Source: JARICQ01 sp964527205 (GTDB lineage Bacteria > Bacillota > Clostridia > Tissierellales > Tissierellaceae). From it: DNA of 64,000 bases. This document shows, piece after piece, positions 1 through 9,300 of the stretch. Each line of letters starts with the position of its first letter. Position 1 is the stretch's first letter. The DNA lies in contig CAZGQG010000007.1 of NCBI GenBank assembly GCA_964527205.1, forward strand, positions 1 through 64,000, written 5' to 3'. Below the pieces are notes generated by a model. The model was not told the origin of the DNA. It saw only the letters and a list, made by a program, of their open reading frames with translations, and did no database searches. Made by a program: the position numbers and the translations under genes.

Positions 1-223
1 GTTTGACTTGACTAGCTCAAATTTTGCTGACTGTTTGTTTCATGTGTGTGTTACTCGCAGTTTCGAATCACAAATCTATTTGCTCGCTTACGCTCACATA
101 GATTTGGTTCTCATTGCGAATGACCTACTATAACTCACTGACGTTCGTCAAGTTAGGTCAACTTTATTCAAAGTTTCTTACACTGTTTAGTTGTCTAGGT
201 TCTGTGCCATCTCTTTCGACGGC
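1..223 (-). other. rRNA operon leader (pre-16S), truncated at window edge
   Basis: No protein is coded here. Read on the minus strand, the RNA begins with a GCCGTCGAAAG-type segment, then a GAACC...CTAAACAGTG segment, and ends near position 1 with TTTGAGCTAGTCAAGTC, a sequence style commonly found just before the 16S rRNA 5' end in Clostridia. Two nested hairpins are visible: arms 121-127/154-160 with an inner TGACG/CGTCA stem, and arms 71-79/98-106. Such leader stems usually serve antitermination and RNase III processing. The 16S gene itself is not in the window, so this remains an inference. Confidence 0.65.
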
Positions 224-229
224 TTATTT

Positions 230-258
230 AGTATAACAAATACTAAATAATTTGTCAA
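230..258 (-). promoter_or_regulatory. strong sigma-A promoter, probably of an rRNA operon
   Basis: On the minus strand a perfect -35 TTGACA (258-253) is followed by a 17-base spacer and a -10 TATACT (235-230). Transcription would start near 223 and run out of the left edge. The -10 and spacer lie inside a dyad (225-249). The strength of the promoter and the leader that follows fit an rRNA operon promoter. It could also drive the divergent region weakly, but nothing on the plus strand matches it. Confidence 0.8.
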
Positions 259-415
259 CTGCTTTTATTAACTTTCTTAGAAAGTTTTTTTGTCTGTGTT
301 TTCTGTCTCAGCCGACTTTTATTATAATACTATGGATTCAAATAAAAGTCAATACTATTTCTATCTTTTCTTTTTTATTCTTTTATATTATTGTTCTACA
401 CATTCTTTTCTTATT

Positions 416-424
416 TGTTATAAT
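416..424 (+). promoter_or_regulatory. extended -10 promoter for the LysR gene
   Basis: TGTTATAAT matches an extended -10 (TGnTATAAT). No good -35 is present at the usual distance, as often tolerated with an extended -10. It would give a leader of about 45 bases before the TTG start at 477. Confidence 0.4.
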
Positions 425-476
425 AGATACTATTAATGGAAAGTCTTATTATTATTTTCCCCAGGGAGGTTTTAAA

Positions 477-1382
477 TTGGAATTAAGGCAATTAGAAACA
501 TTTATAGAAGTAGTTAAGCTTAAGAGTTTTTCAAAGGCATCTGAGTCCCTATACATAACTCAGCCCACTGTAAGCAATCATATACAAAATCTAGAAAGAG
601 AACTTGATACTGTACTTATAAATAGATATGGGAAAAATTTAAGTCTTACCCATGCGGGAAATTTGTTTTACAAGTATGCAGTTAATATTATAAATTCCTG
701 TGAAATGGCCAAGTATGACCTGGCTGCCTATAAGGGCAAGATCCAGGGCCACCTTCATATATACTCTAGTTCTGTTCCTATAAGAAATGTACTTCCCAAA
801 CTTGTAGATGGTTTTTTAAGGAAATATCCAGAGGTGAGTTTTTCACTAATTGAAGAGGACTCCAGGGATTTAATCGATACCATCATCCGTGGAGATGCTG
901 ATTTTGGCATAGTTGGTGCTAAGTATGATTCCAAGCATATTGAATATAGTGAACTTATGGAGGATAGGCTTCTTGTAATAGTGCCTAAAAGCTTGAATTA
1001 TGGACCTGAGAATTATTCTTATATCCATCCAAAGATCTTACAGGAAGAGAAAATACTCCTCCGTGAAGAGGGCTCTGGAACTAGGAAGCTCATAGAAAAC
1101 ACTTTGGAAGAAAATGGTATTGATCTAGATACTCTGGATGTTATTGGATACATAGATGATACTGAATCTATAAAGGAACTTGTGTCTCTTGGTCTTGGAA
1201 TTGGCTTTGTATCTGAAAAGTCTATAGGAAAAAATCTCCCTATGGAGGATTACAATGCCTATTATATAGAAGGAATTGATTTTTCACGGAAGTTTTACTT
1301 TGCTTCTCACAAGCACAGGCAACTTTCTCCCCTAAGTGAAACTTTCAAAGATTTTGTTCTCCAAAACACAAAAAGGGACTAA
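477..1382 (+). CDS. LysR-family transcriptional regulator
   Basis: A DNA-binding activator/repressor of about 301 residues, the normal LysR length. The N-terminal winged helix-turn-helix starts MELRQLETFIEVVKLKSFSK and has the typical QPTVSNHIQNLE recognition helix region. The C-terminal periplasmic-binding-like effector domain follows. An open frame extends upstream to 252, but that part is hydrophobic and unlike the family. I chose the TTG at 477 because GGGAGG lies 7 bases before it. The sequence resembles the LysR group found near selenium-metabolism genes in Clostridia, but no such gene is nearby. It converges on hutI, so control of the hut operon is possible but not shown. Its stop codon lies inside a terminator palindrome. 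Confidence 0.88.
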   Translation: MELRQLETFIEVVKLKSFSKASESLYITQPTVSNHIQNLERELDTVLINRYGKNLSLTHAGNLFYKYAVNIINSCEMAKYDLAAYKGKIQGHLHIYSSSVPIRNVLPKLVDGFLRKYPEVSFSLIEEDSRDLIDTIIRGDADFGIVGAKYDSKHIEYSELMEDRLLVIVPKSLNYGPENYSYIHPKILQEEKILLREEGSGTRKLIENTLEENGIDLDTLDVIGYIDDTESIKELVSLGLGIGFVSEKSIGKNLPMEDYNAYYIEGIDFSRKFYFASHKHRQLSPLSETFKDFVLQNTKRD

Positions 1383-1399
1383 GTTTAAACTTAGTCCCT
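1374..1399 (+). terminator. palindromic terminator containing the LysR stop codon
   Basis: A perfect 26-base palindrome (arms 1374-1386/1387-1399) with A-rich sequence before and T-rich sequence after. The TAA stop of the LysR gene (1380-1382) is in the left arm. Confidence 0.75.
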
Positions 1400-1517
1400 A
1401 TCTTTATTTATATATTAGCTCTATAAGCATAGTATATAAGGCCTTATGGATTATTAAAGCCATTAAGTCCTATGCATATGATTTTTTTAAATTATATTAT
1501 TATTATATTATTATATA

Positions 1518-1549
1518 GATGCTAAAGCCTATTATATGACTTTAGCATC
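1518..1549. terminator. hairpin between the convergent LysR and hut genes
   Basis: Ten-base arms GATGCTAAAG (1518-1527) and CTTTAGCATC (1540-1549) with a 12-base loop. A T-rich stretch follows on the plus strand (1553-1565). It may be a second plus-strand terminator or the end of the hut transcript. Confidence 0.45.
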
Positions 1550-1613
1550 CAGGTTTTATTTCTTAGTTAGCTTATATAAATCTTCTTTTCTGATTTACTT
1601 ATATTAGTCTAAT

Positions 1614-2885
1614 CTACTGATTAAGTTGGTTTTCATAAACTAGTTTACCCTTTTTAATAACCTTGTCTGTATGGTTTATACCAAAGTGATAGATCATATA
1701 GTTTAGGTTTTTACTGTCAAATACGGTTATATCTGCCATCTTACCTACTTCTATACTTCCTATCTTGTCTTCTAAACCTATGGATGCTGCTGCATTCATT
1801 GTAACTCCAGTGATGACCTCTTCTGGTGTCATTTTCATTATCAGTGATGAAAGGGTCATTATAAGCTGTAGGTTTTCTGTTGGGCAGCTTCCTGGATTGT
1901 AGTCTGTGGATAGTGCTACTGGCACTCCCTCATCTATCATCTTTCTTGCCCTGGCAAATTCATCTACCTGAAGATTAAAGCCTGTTCCTGGAAGTAAATT
2001 TGCTATTACACCCTTTTCAGCCATCATCTTTATTCCCTCATCAGATGCTGCCAAGAGATGCTCTGCAGATATACATTCTAATTCTGCTGCAAGTTCTGCT
2101 CCTCCAAGAGGTTTTATTTCATCTGCGTGTAGCTTTGGCTCCATGCCGTGCTTTCTCCCTGCTTGAAGTATTCTTCTAGATTGGTCTACGGTGAATACTC
2201 CCTCTTCACAAAATACATCACAGTATTTGGCAAGTCCTCTTCTTTCAACCTCTGGTATCATTTCATTGATTATAATATCTACAAACTCCTCCGGATTGTC
2301 CTTGTAGTTTTCTGGTATAGCATGGGCACCCATAAAGGTGGATACTATATCTATAGGATGATCCTTATCTAATTGTTCTGCTACTTCTAATTGCTTAAGC
2401 TCTGTGGAAAAGTCCTCTATACCATAGCCACTTTTTGCTTCCACAGTTGTAACCCCGTAGCTTAGCATCCTGTTCATACTCTTATAGGCCTGGTTATAAA
2501 GTTCTTCACTGGTGGCCCTTCTAGTAGCCTCTACTGTGGAATGAATTCCTCCACCAGATTCTAATATTTCAAGATAGGATGCTCCTTCTAATTTCATAGC
2601 AAGTTCATTTTCCCTGGATCCACCATGAACTAAATGAGTATGGCTATCTATAAGTCCAGGTGTTACTGTCTTTCCTGTGCCGTCAATTATCTCTGTATCT
2701 TCATCTGTCTTTATATGGTCTGGTAGTTCTCCCTGGCCTACATAGATTATCTCTTCCCCATTAATTGCAACTATTCCATTCTCAATTAGGCCTACTTCTC
2801 TGGCTTCTTTTCCACTTCTAGCCTTGTTCTCTCCCTGAAGGGTAATTAGATTATCTATATTCTTTATTACTAATGTAGCTTTCAT
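1614..2885 (-). CDS. hutI: imidazolonepropionase
   Basis: Hydrolyses 4-imidazolone-5-propanoate to N-formimino-L-glutamate, the third step of histidine degradation, in the cytoplasm. The 423-residue length is normal. Amidohydrolase-superfamily metal site residues are visible: HTH at 82-84 in GLIDSHTHLVHGG, HADEI at 253-257, His276 and STDYNPGSCP with Asp328. It is the last gene of hutH-hutU-hutI, 16 bases after hutU. The next enzyme (formiminoglutamase or glutamate formiminotransferase) is not in the window. The identity is secure. Confidence 0.96.
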   Translation of the reverse strand: MKATLVIKNIDNLITLQGENKARSGKEAREVGLIENGIVAINGEEIIYVGQGELPDHIKTDEDTEIIDGTGKTVTPGLIDSHTHLVHGGSRENELAMKLEGASYLEILESGGGIHSTVEATRRATSEELYNQAYKSMNRMLSYGVTTVEAKSGYGIEDFSTELKQLEVAEQLDKDHPIDIVSTFMGAHAIPENYKDNPEEFVDIIINEMIPEVERRGLAKYCDVFCEEGVFTVDQSRRILQAGRKHGMEPKLHADEIKPLGGAELAAELECISAEHLLAASDEGIKMMAEKGVIANLLPGTGFNLQVDEFARARKMIDEGVPVALSTDYNPGSCPTENLQLIMTLSSLIMKMTPEEVITGVTMNAAASIGLEDKIGSIEVGKMADITVFDSKNLNYMIYHFGINHTDKVIKKGKLVYENQLNQ

Positions 2886-2901
2886 TTTTTCACCCTTTTC
2901 C

Positions 2902-4704
2902 TTATATTTTATCTACTAAGTTCTTTACTAGCTCATTATCTGCTAGGTGAGGAATTGTTATATGATCTGTCTCTTTAAACTTCTCGTTGTATTCTTTGGA
3001 TGTTGAAATTGAGTTTTCATTTCTAGCCCAGGCACGTCTTGCTACTCCACCCATTACGTCCCATGGTATGGCAGTCTTTAGGATCTCATCTACTCTTTCA
3101 CTTCCATCAAGTACCAGACCAAATCCTCCATTAATTGATTTACCTATGCCTACTCCCCCACCATTGTGAAGGGCAATTAAACTCATTCCCCTAGCTGCAT
3201 TACCTGCAAAGCATTGGGTAGCCATGTCTGCCATTATATTGCTTCCATCCTTGATATTTGCAGTTTCCCTAAATGGTGAATCTGTACCACCAGTGTCATG
3301 ATGGTCCCTACCTAGCATAATTGGTCCAACTTCTCCATCCCTTACCATCTGGTTGAATTTAAGGGCAATATCCAGTCTTCCAAGAGCATCTTGGTATAGG
3401 ATTCTAGCCTCTGTACCTACTACTAGTTGATTCTTTTCTGCGTCTCTTATCCAGATATAGTTGTCCCTATCCTGGCCTCTTCTATCCTTATCTATGGACT
3501 CCATGGCTGCCTTATCAGTTTTAATAAGGTCTTCATGGTCTCCACTTAAGCATACCCATCTAAATGGTCCATAACCATAATCAAATAGCATAGGTCCCAT
3601 TATATCTTCTACATAGGATGGGAAAATAAAGCCTTCTGATTCATCTATTCCATTTGCTGCTATATCCTTAGCTCCTGCATCATATACTGCCTTCATAAAG
3701 CTATTTCCATAGTCAAAGAAATAAGTTCCCTTGTCTACTAGCTTTTGAATTAAGTGATAGTGCTTGATTAGAGATTTGTCTACCAGGTCCCTAAATCCTT
3801 CCTTATCCGCTTCTATTAGGCTTGTTCTTTCATCAAACTCAATGCCCTGAGGACAATATCCTCCATCATAGGGTGCATGNNNNNNNNNNNNNNNNNNNNN
3901 NNNNNNNNNNNNNNNNNNNNNNNNNNNNNNNNNNNNNNNNNNNNNNNNNNNNNNNNNNNNNNNNNNNNNNNNNNNNNNNCTTACAAATAAGTGTCCTCTT
4001 AGGTCTCCATCATCTGCTACTCCTAGTTTCATTCTTCCTGCATTTAATATTGTATTATAAGTACCATGAACTATTCCCTGAGGTCCTATATACATCCAAC
4101 CTCCAGCTGTCATTTGTCCATAGTTGGCAACTCCCATGGCCTGAGCCTTGATCCAGTGTTCTTGGTCATCAAAGGCTCCTATCATAAGAGCATTGGTAAT
4201 TATTACCCTTGGACTTGTTTTTGAAGATCTAAATACTCCTGTTGGGTGGCCTGAAGATATAACCAGGGTTTGCTCGTCTGTTAATTCTTCTAGATACTGC
4301 ATTATTAAATTGTACTGCATCCAGTTTTGACAAACCTGTCCAGTTTCTCCGTAGGTTACTAGTTCATAGGGATACAGGGCCACATCAAAGTCTAGATTGT
4401 TATCTATCATTACTTGGAAGGCCTTGCCCTCTATGCATTTTCCCTTGTACTCATGGATGCTCTTACCCTTGATATTTCCCTCTGGTCTAAATCTATAGCC
4501 GTAAATCCTTCCCTTGGTTAGGAGCTCATCTAGGAATTCCTCTGCCATTTCCTCATGAAAGTCTTCTGGAATATATCTTAGAGCATTTTTAAGGGCTATT
4601 TCTATTTCTCTTTTTGTAAGATTAAGCTCTCTCTTTGGAGCCCTTCTTATTCCTTCTTCAAACTTAGGCATATCCGGTAATTTTTCTATGCTTTTAATCC
4701 TCAT
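2902..4704 (-). CDS. hutU: urocanate hydratase, interrupted by an assembly gap
   Basis: Converts urocanate to 4-imidazolone-5-propanoate with tightly bound NAD+. The urocanase signature GWMYIGPQG (202-210) and DGGYCPQGIEFDERT after the gap are visible. The 100-N run (3880-3979) falls after residue 241, where the family has the TSGLGGMSGAQ nucleotide-binding region. Compared with known urocanases about 95 residues are missing, so the true gap is nearer 290 than 100 bases and the complete protein would be about 660 residues, the long form known in clostridia. The frame continues across the N run, which may be chance. It lies 12 bases downstream of hutH. Confidence 0.93.
   Translation of the reverse strand: MRIKSIEKLPDMPKFEEGIRRAPKRELNLTKREIEIALKNALRYIPEDFHEEMAEEFLDELLTKGRIYGYRFRPEGNIKGKSIHEYKGKCIEGKAFQVMIDNNLDFDVALYPYELVTYGETGQVCQNWMQYNLIMQYLEELTDEQTLVISSGHPTGVFRSSKTSPRVIITNALMIGAFDDQEHWIKAQAMGVANYGQMTAGGWMYIGPQGIVHGTYNTILNAGRMKLGVADDGDLRGHLFVXXXXXXXXXXXXXXXXXXXXXXXXXXXXXXXXXXHAPYDGGYCPQGIEFDERTSLIEADKEGFRDLVDKSLIKHYHLIQKLVDKGTYFFDYGNSFMKAVYDAGAKDIAANGIDESEGFIFPSYVEDIMGPMLFDYGYGPFRWVCLSGDHEDLIKTDKAAMESIDKDRRGQDRDNYIWIRDAEKNQLVVGTEARILYQDALGRLDIALKFNQMVRDGEVGPIMLGRDHHDTGGTDSPFRETANIKDGSNIMADMATQCFAGNAARGMSLIALHNGGGVGIGKSINGGFGLVLDGSERVDEILKTAIPWDVMGGVARRAWARNENSISTSKEYNEKFKETDHITIPHLADNELVKNLVDKI
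3880..3979. other. assembly gap (100 N) inside hutU
   Basis: Exactly 100 undetermined bases. The size is a placeholder: family comparison suggests about 290 bases are absent, including the NAD-binding glycine-rich segment. Confidence 0.9.
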
Positions 4705-4716
4705 CTCTTTTCCCCC

Positions 4717-6243
4717 TTAGTTTAATTTAATCTCCTTCTCTACTTCTTCTACTAATATATTTGATTTAATTATTTCTTCACATTTATTTATCTCTAGATT
4801 CATTATCTTGTCCTTACCTATATAGTCTACCCTATCTCTTATTATATTATAGGCTATATCAGTACCTTTTCCTAATTTTTCCTTGCCCCTAAGGTCTATT
4901 CCCTGACAAGCTGCTAATAATTCCATCCCCACTACATTTCTAGTATTCTCTAATATATCTCTGGCCTTTCTAGCTGCAATGGTTCCCATGGATACATGAT
5001 CTTCTTGGTTGGCTGAAGATGGTATGGAATCTACAGAGGCTGGATGAGCCAGGATCTTGTTTTCTGATACCAGGGCTGCTGCTGAATACTGAACTATCAT
5101 AAAGCCTGAGTTTATTCCTCCATTTTCTACTAAGAATCCTGGAAGTCCATTGCTAAGACTTGGGTTTACTAGTCTTTCTAATCTTCTCTCAGAAATATTT
5201 GCAAGCTCTGCTATGGCTATGCCTAGGAAATCAAAGCTAATAGCCATTGGCTGGCCATGGAAGTTTCCTCCAGATATTACATCCTCTTCTTCTACAAATA
5301 TAAGGGGATTGTCTGTAACCCCATTCATTTCTATTTCTATTTTTTCCTTTACATAATTAAAGGCATCCTTGCTAGCTCCGTGTACCTGAGGTAGACATCT
5401 TATGGAGTAGGCATCCTGAACCCTTAGCTCTCCCTGTCTTGAAGTCATCTGACTTCCCTCTACAAGCTTTAGGATATTTTCTCCAGTTTGGATTTGTCCT
5501 ATCTGACCCCTGGCCCTGTGGACTCTATCGTCAAAGGCATCTTCTATTCCATTTAGAGCTTCCATGGTAAGGGCTGCTGCTATATCTGCAGTCTTACTTA
5601 GGTTTATAGTGTCATAAAGCACTTGGGCTCCTATGGCTGTCATTACCTGGGTACCATTTATTAAGGCCAGGCCTTCCTTTTCTACCAGTTCAACTATTTC
5701 TATACCAGCCTTTTCCATAGCCTCCCTACCTGACATCTTTTCTCCTCTGTAAACCGCCTCTCCCTCTCCAATCATTACAAGCACCATATGGGAAAGAGGT
5801 GCTAGGTCTCCACTGGCTCCCAGGGATCCCTTTTCAGGAATAATAGGATGTACTCCCTTGTTTAACATCTCAAGCAGGGTATTAAGAGTTGAAAGCCTAA
5901 TACCTGAATATCCCTTGGCCAGGGCATTGGCCCTAAGTAATAGGATACCTCTTGCATTTTCTTCGCTAAGAGCTGCTCCTACTCCGCAGGAATGACTGAT
6001 AATCAGGTTTCTCTGCATGGTCTTTGTATCTTCTCCCCTTACTATTACATCACTAAATTTCCCAAATCCTGTAGTTATTCCGTAAACTACCTTTTGGTCT
6101 GCTACAAACTTGTCCACTAAATCCCTAGCTTTTTCTACCCTTCCTACTGCCTCTTCTGATAATTCTACTTCTGCTCCATATCTGGTGATTTGGATAAATT
6201 TCTCCAAGTCCAAGTCATGTCCGTTAATATAAATCTTTTCCAT
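4717..6243 (-). CDS. hutH: histidine ammonia-lyase
   Basis: Deaminates L-histidine to trans-urocanate, the first step of histidine use. The Ala-Ser-Gly triad that cyclises into the MIO electrophile is at 143-145 in GASGDLAPLSHM. Other family motifs include YGITTGFGKF (54-63) and GNFHGQPMA. The frame is open nine codons further up, but GGAGGGATAGG directly precedes the ATG at 6243 and gives a 508-residue protein, the usual length. It is first in the hutHUI operon. No clear operator could be read upstream. Confidence 0.96.
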   Translation of the reverse strand: MEKIYINGHDLDLEKFIQITRYGAEVELSEEAVGRVEKARDLVDKFVADQKVVYGITTGFGKFSDVIVRGEDTKTMQRNLIISHSCGVGAALSEENARGILLLRANALAKGYSGIRLSTLNTLLEMLNKGVHPIIPEKGSLGASGDLAPLSHMVLVMIGEGEAVYRGEKMSGREAMEKAGIEIVELVEKEGLALINGTQVMTAIGAQVLYDTINLSKTADIAAALTMEALNGIEDAFDDRVHRARGQIGQIQTGENILKLVEGSQMTSRQGELRVQDAYSIRCLPQVHGASKDAFNYVKEKIEIEMNGVTDNPLIFVEEEDVISGGNFHGQPMAISFDFLGIAIAELANISERRLERLVNPSLSNGLPGFLVENGGINSGFMIVQYSAAALVSENKILAHPASVDSIPSSANQEDHVSMGTIAARKARDILENTRNVVGMELLAACQGIDLRGKEKLGKGTDIAYNIIRDRVDYIGKDKIMNLEINKCEEIIKSNILVEEVEKEIKLN

Positions 6244-6298
6244 TCCTATCCCTCCATTTTTATATTTCATCCTATTACTAGGCTAAAGCTCCAAAGAC

Positions 6299-6330
6299 AA
6301 AACCACAGAAAGAATTTTCTGTGGTTTTTT
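6299..6330 (-). terminator. terminator downstream of the first giant signalling gene
   Basis: Arms AACCACAGAAA (6301-6311) and TTTCTGTGGTT (6316-6326) form an 11-bp stem with a four-base loop. T-rich sequence follows on both strands. It separates the giant gene (stop 6388) from hutH. Confidence 0.75.
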
Positions 6331-6387
6331 ATTAAATAATTTTAAGTTTTCTTTTTGACGCTCCATATTATATCCCTACTTTTTTCT

Positions 6388-9300
6388 TTATAGTAGTGAT
6401 GCAAATATATCCGTGTAGTGTTTGCTTAAACTAAAGTCATTAAAGTCAAATTCCCTGTCTTTTAAATTAGCAGCTATATAGGCTATGCCCTTGATCTTTC
6501 CCCCTAGGATCATTGGGATTACAATAAGGGATTGCCATTCTGGCACCTCTAACTTCTTTTTTAACTCTTCCTGGTTTTCCCAGTCAATTAAGAATTCTCC
6601 CTTTTGACTCTTAAGAACCCTATCTATTATATTTTGATTTAATTTTGGAGTCTGGACAAAGCTATCCTTTGTCCTAGTTCTAGTATAGTATTTATTTTCA
6701 TATTTATCAAGAACTATTATTGTCGCCCACTTAGCCCCTTCCAGGACAGCCAGTAATTCTCCTAGGAATTTATAGGTTTTTTCCTCAAGATTAAGATCTT
6801 CCTTTACCATATCTATTATAGTAACTAGTCCTAGGATGTTTTTTTGATCCATTTCATAGGAACCAGTTACAATTCCTGCCAACTTGTCTCCCTGTAAAAA
6901 TATATTCTCCATCTTGGAGTTCCATATTGATACAAGATTTCTCCCATTTTCCTTGGAATAGTATAGAGCCTTATCTGCCTTCTCCACTAGTTCATCCTTG
7001 AGTCTAGCATGGTCAGGATATATGGCTATACCTCCACTAATGGTAATGGGATATTTAATGCCTTCTATTTCCAAATTTTCAACATTTCTTCTTATTTTAT
7101 CAGCTATAAATTCTGCTTCCCTCTTTCCTGTATCCTTTAAAACCACTACAAATTCTTCTCCACCATACCTTCCAAAGATATCCGTACTTCTAATAGTTGA
7201 TTTTATAACCCTACCAACCTCTTTTAGCACCTGGTCTCCCTTGCTATGTCCGTATTGATCATTAATTCTTTTAAAGCGATCTAAATCCATCATTAAAACT
7301 GAAAACTTCAAGTTTTTATTTTTCATTATATATTTATCAAAAATTTCATCATAGAATTTTCTTGTATAGGCACCAGTTAAGTTGTCTACGGCCCCTATCT
7401 TTTTCAGTAAACTAATTTCTAGATTTAAGTGTATAAGGTGCAAACTGCTTATAATCTTGTCTAATATATCTTCTGTAAAGTTATTGAATAGCCTGTCCGT
7501 TTCCAAATAAATGTAGGCTGACTTATATTCAACCAGGTCCTCATCCCTATGCCTTCTATCATCAACCACTGATTCCAAACCATTTAGGGATACTGGAAGG
7601 CAAATAATACCAGTAACCACCTTGGATAAGAGATTGTCGTATATATTCCTTGTGGTTTCTTTAAAGCCAGACCTTACCAAAAGACCTTTTTTACTTCTAG
7701 TGGCGATTTTAAGAATAGCATAGTTTATATCTGCTCTTCCCTCATCCCTGCCATCCAAGGAAGATATAACCTCATATTCCTGGCTTTTTTCATTGTATTC
7801 CAATACATAGGCCTTGCTGGCAAAGGTTTCCTTTGCCAAGTACTTTAAGATAAGATTTAGGTTATAGATATAGTCATCTTTCATCCTAATCATTAGGGAC
7901 TCTACGTCTTCTATATTAACTGCATCCTCATAAATATCAGTCTCCATAATCTTATAAAATTCTTCTTTTCCTAACTTATTCACTAATTCCCTTATATTAA
8001 AATAGCTCTCTAGTCCTTTCTGCCCCTTATCTACTGCTATAGAGTCTATAGTCTTTTTTTCTAACTTTAAATCATAGTGTTTTTCCAATAAATCATATAG
8101 TGATTCTATTATTTTATCCGCATCTTCACTTTTAATATAAGAAATCATAAAATCAGAATTGGAAACCTTTAGGATGTTTTTATAGATGTTTTCTAGTATC
8201 TCTATATAGTATTTAATAGCCCTTCTATGCCTATTTTCCTCAGCATAGATTGTGGCAAGTTTTCTTAAAAATATAGTCCTATGAGGAAATTCCTTTTTTT
8301 CAAAGTAATCATCTACTAAATCCACATACTGATCAATATTTTCACCATTTAACTTTATAGACTCCTCTACTAGCTTGCTTAATTTATCTAGAAAATCTTG
8401 ATTTGACTTAGCTTTAATATTCTTATCAAGTTCTAAATAATCCTTGGCCTTATCTAAATCTCCTATGCTTACATTTAAAAGGGCCACAATAAGGACTAGC
8501 TTTCTATAGTCATCTACATAGATAGTTTCCTTATATTCATCTATAAATTTTTCTATATTTCCTGGATCTATTTTTTTATTCTTGAAAAAGTCAGCTAAAA
8601 ACATTTTAAATTTTAGTTTATAGTACTGCCTTTTATCTAGATTTTCAATTAAATCCATTGCCTCTTTAATATATTTCTTGGATTTGTCCCATTGGCCTAG
8701 ATACAGATAAAAGCTACCCAAGAAATTATTATAGCTTAAATTAAATCCTAGATCTTCATCCTTGTATTTATCAGCAAGTAGATTTAAATAATTATAGGAT
8801 TCACAGGCCATCTGGTATTCTTCTTTCTTAAGGTATAAAATACCTAATTGTGCCTGGCAGACTCCTCTTAGCTTTTCATCTTGTATTTTTATAGCTAGAT
8901 CCTTTGCCTCCAGGAGATAGGCTAGGGCCCCCTTATAATCATAGTTTATATGCCTAATCTCAGATAGGTTTATTAAGAATATAATCTCCATCTTCTTGCA
9001 GCCATTGTTTCGACTTATTTCAAGACCCTTTTCAAAGTATAAAAGACCCTTCTCAGCCAAATAACCATAGTAAAGACTTCCAAGATTTAGGATTGGCTTG
9101 AGGGATTTCATTATATTTTTACTTGACTGAAAAATCTCATAGCTTTTCTCATAGTAGACCTTAGCCTCTTCCAGCCTACCACTCCTATAGGCTAGATTTC
9201 CCATTTCATTGTATATGTCTCCTTTTTGTTCATCTAGCTTACATATAAGGGCTAGGTCTAGAGCCTCCTTTAAGAAAGTTTCGGACTTAGGATAATTTCC

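Noticed and set aside
16..258. tRNA or small protein gene in the first 258 bases
   Set aside because: No cloverleaf or start/ribosome site; the stretch is better explained as an rRNA leader.
1336..1518. Small open frame overlapping the LysR end
   Set aside because: It runs through the terminator palindrome and AT-rich spacer without a ribosome site.
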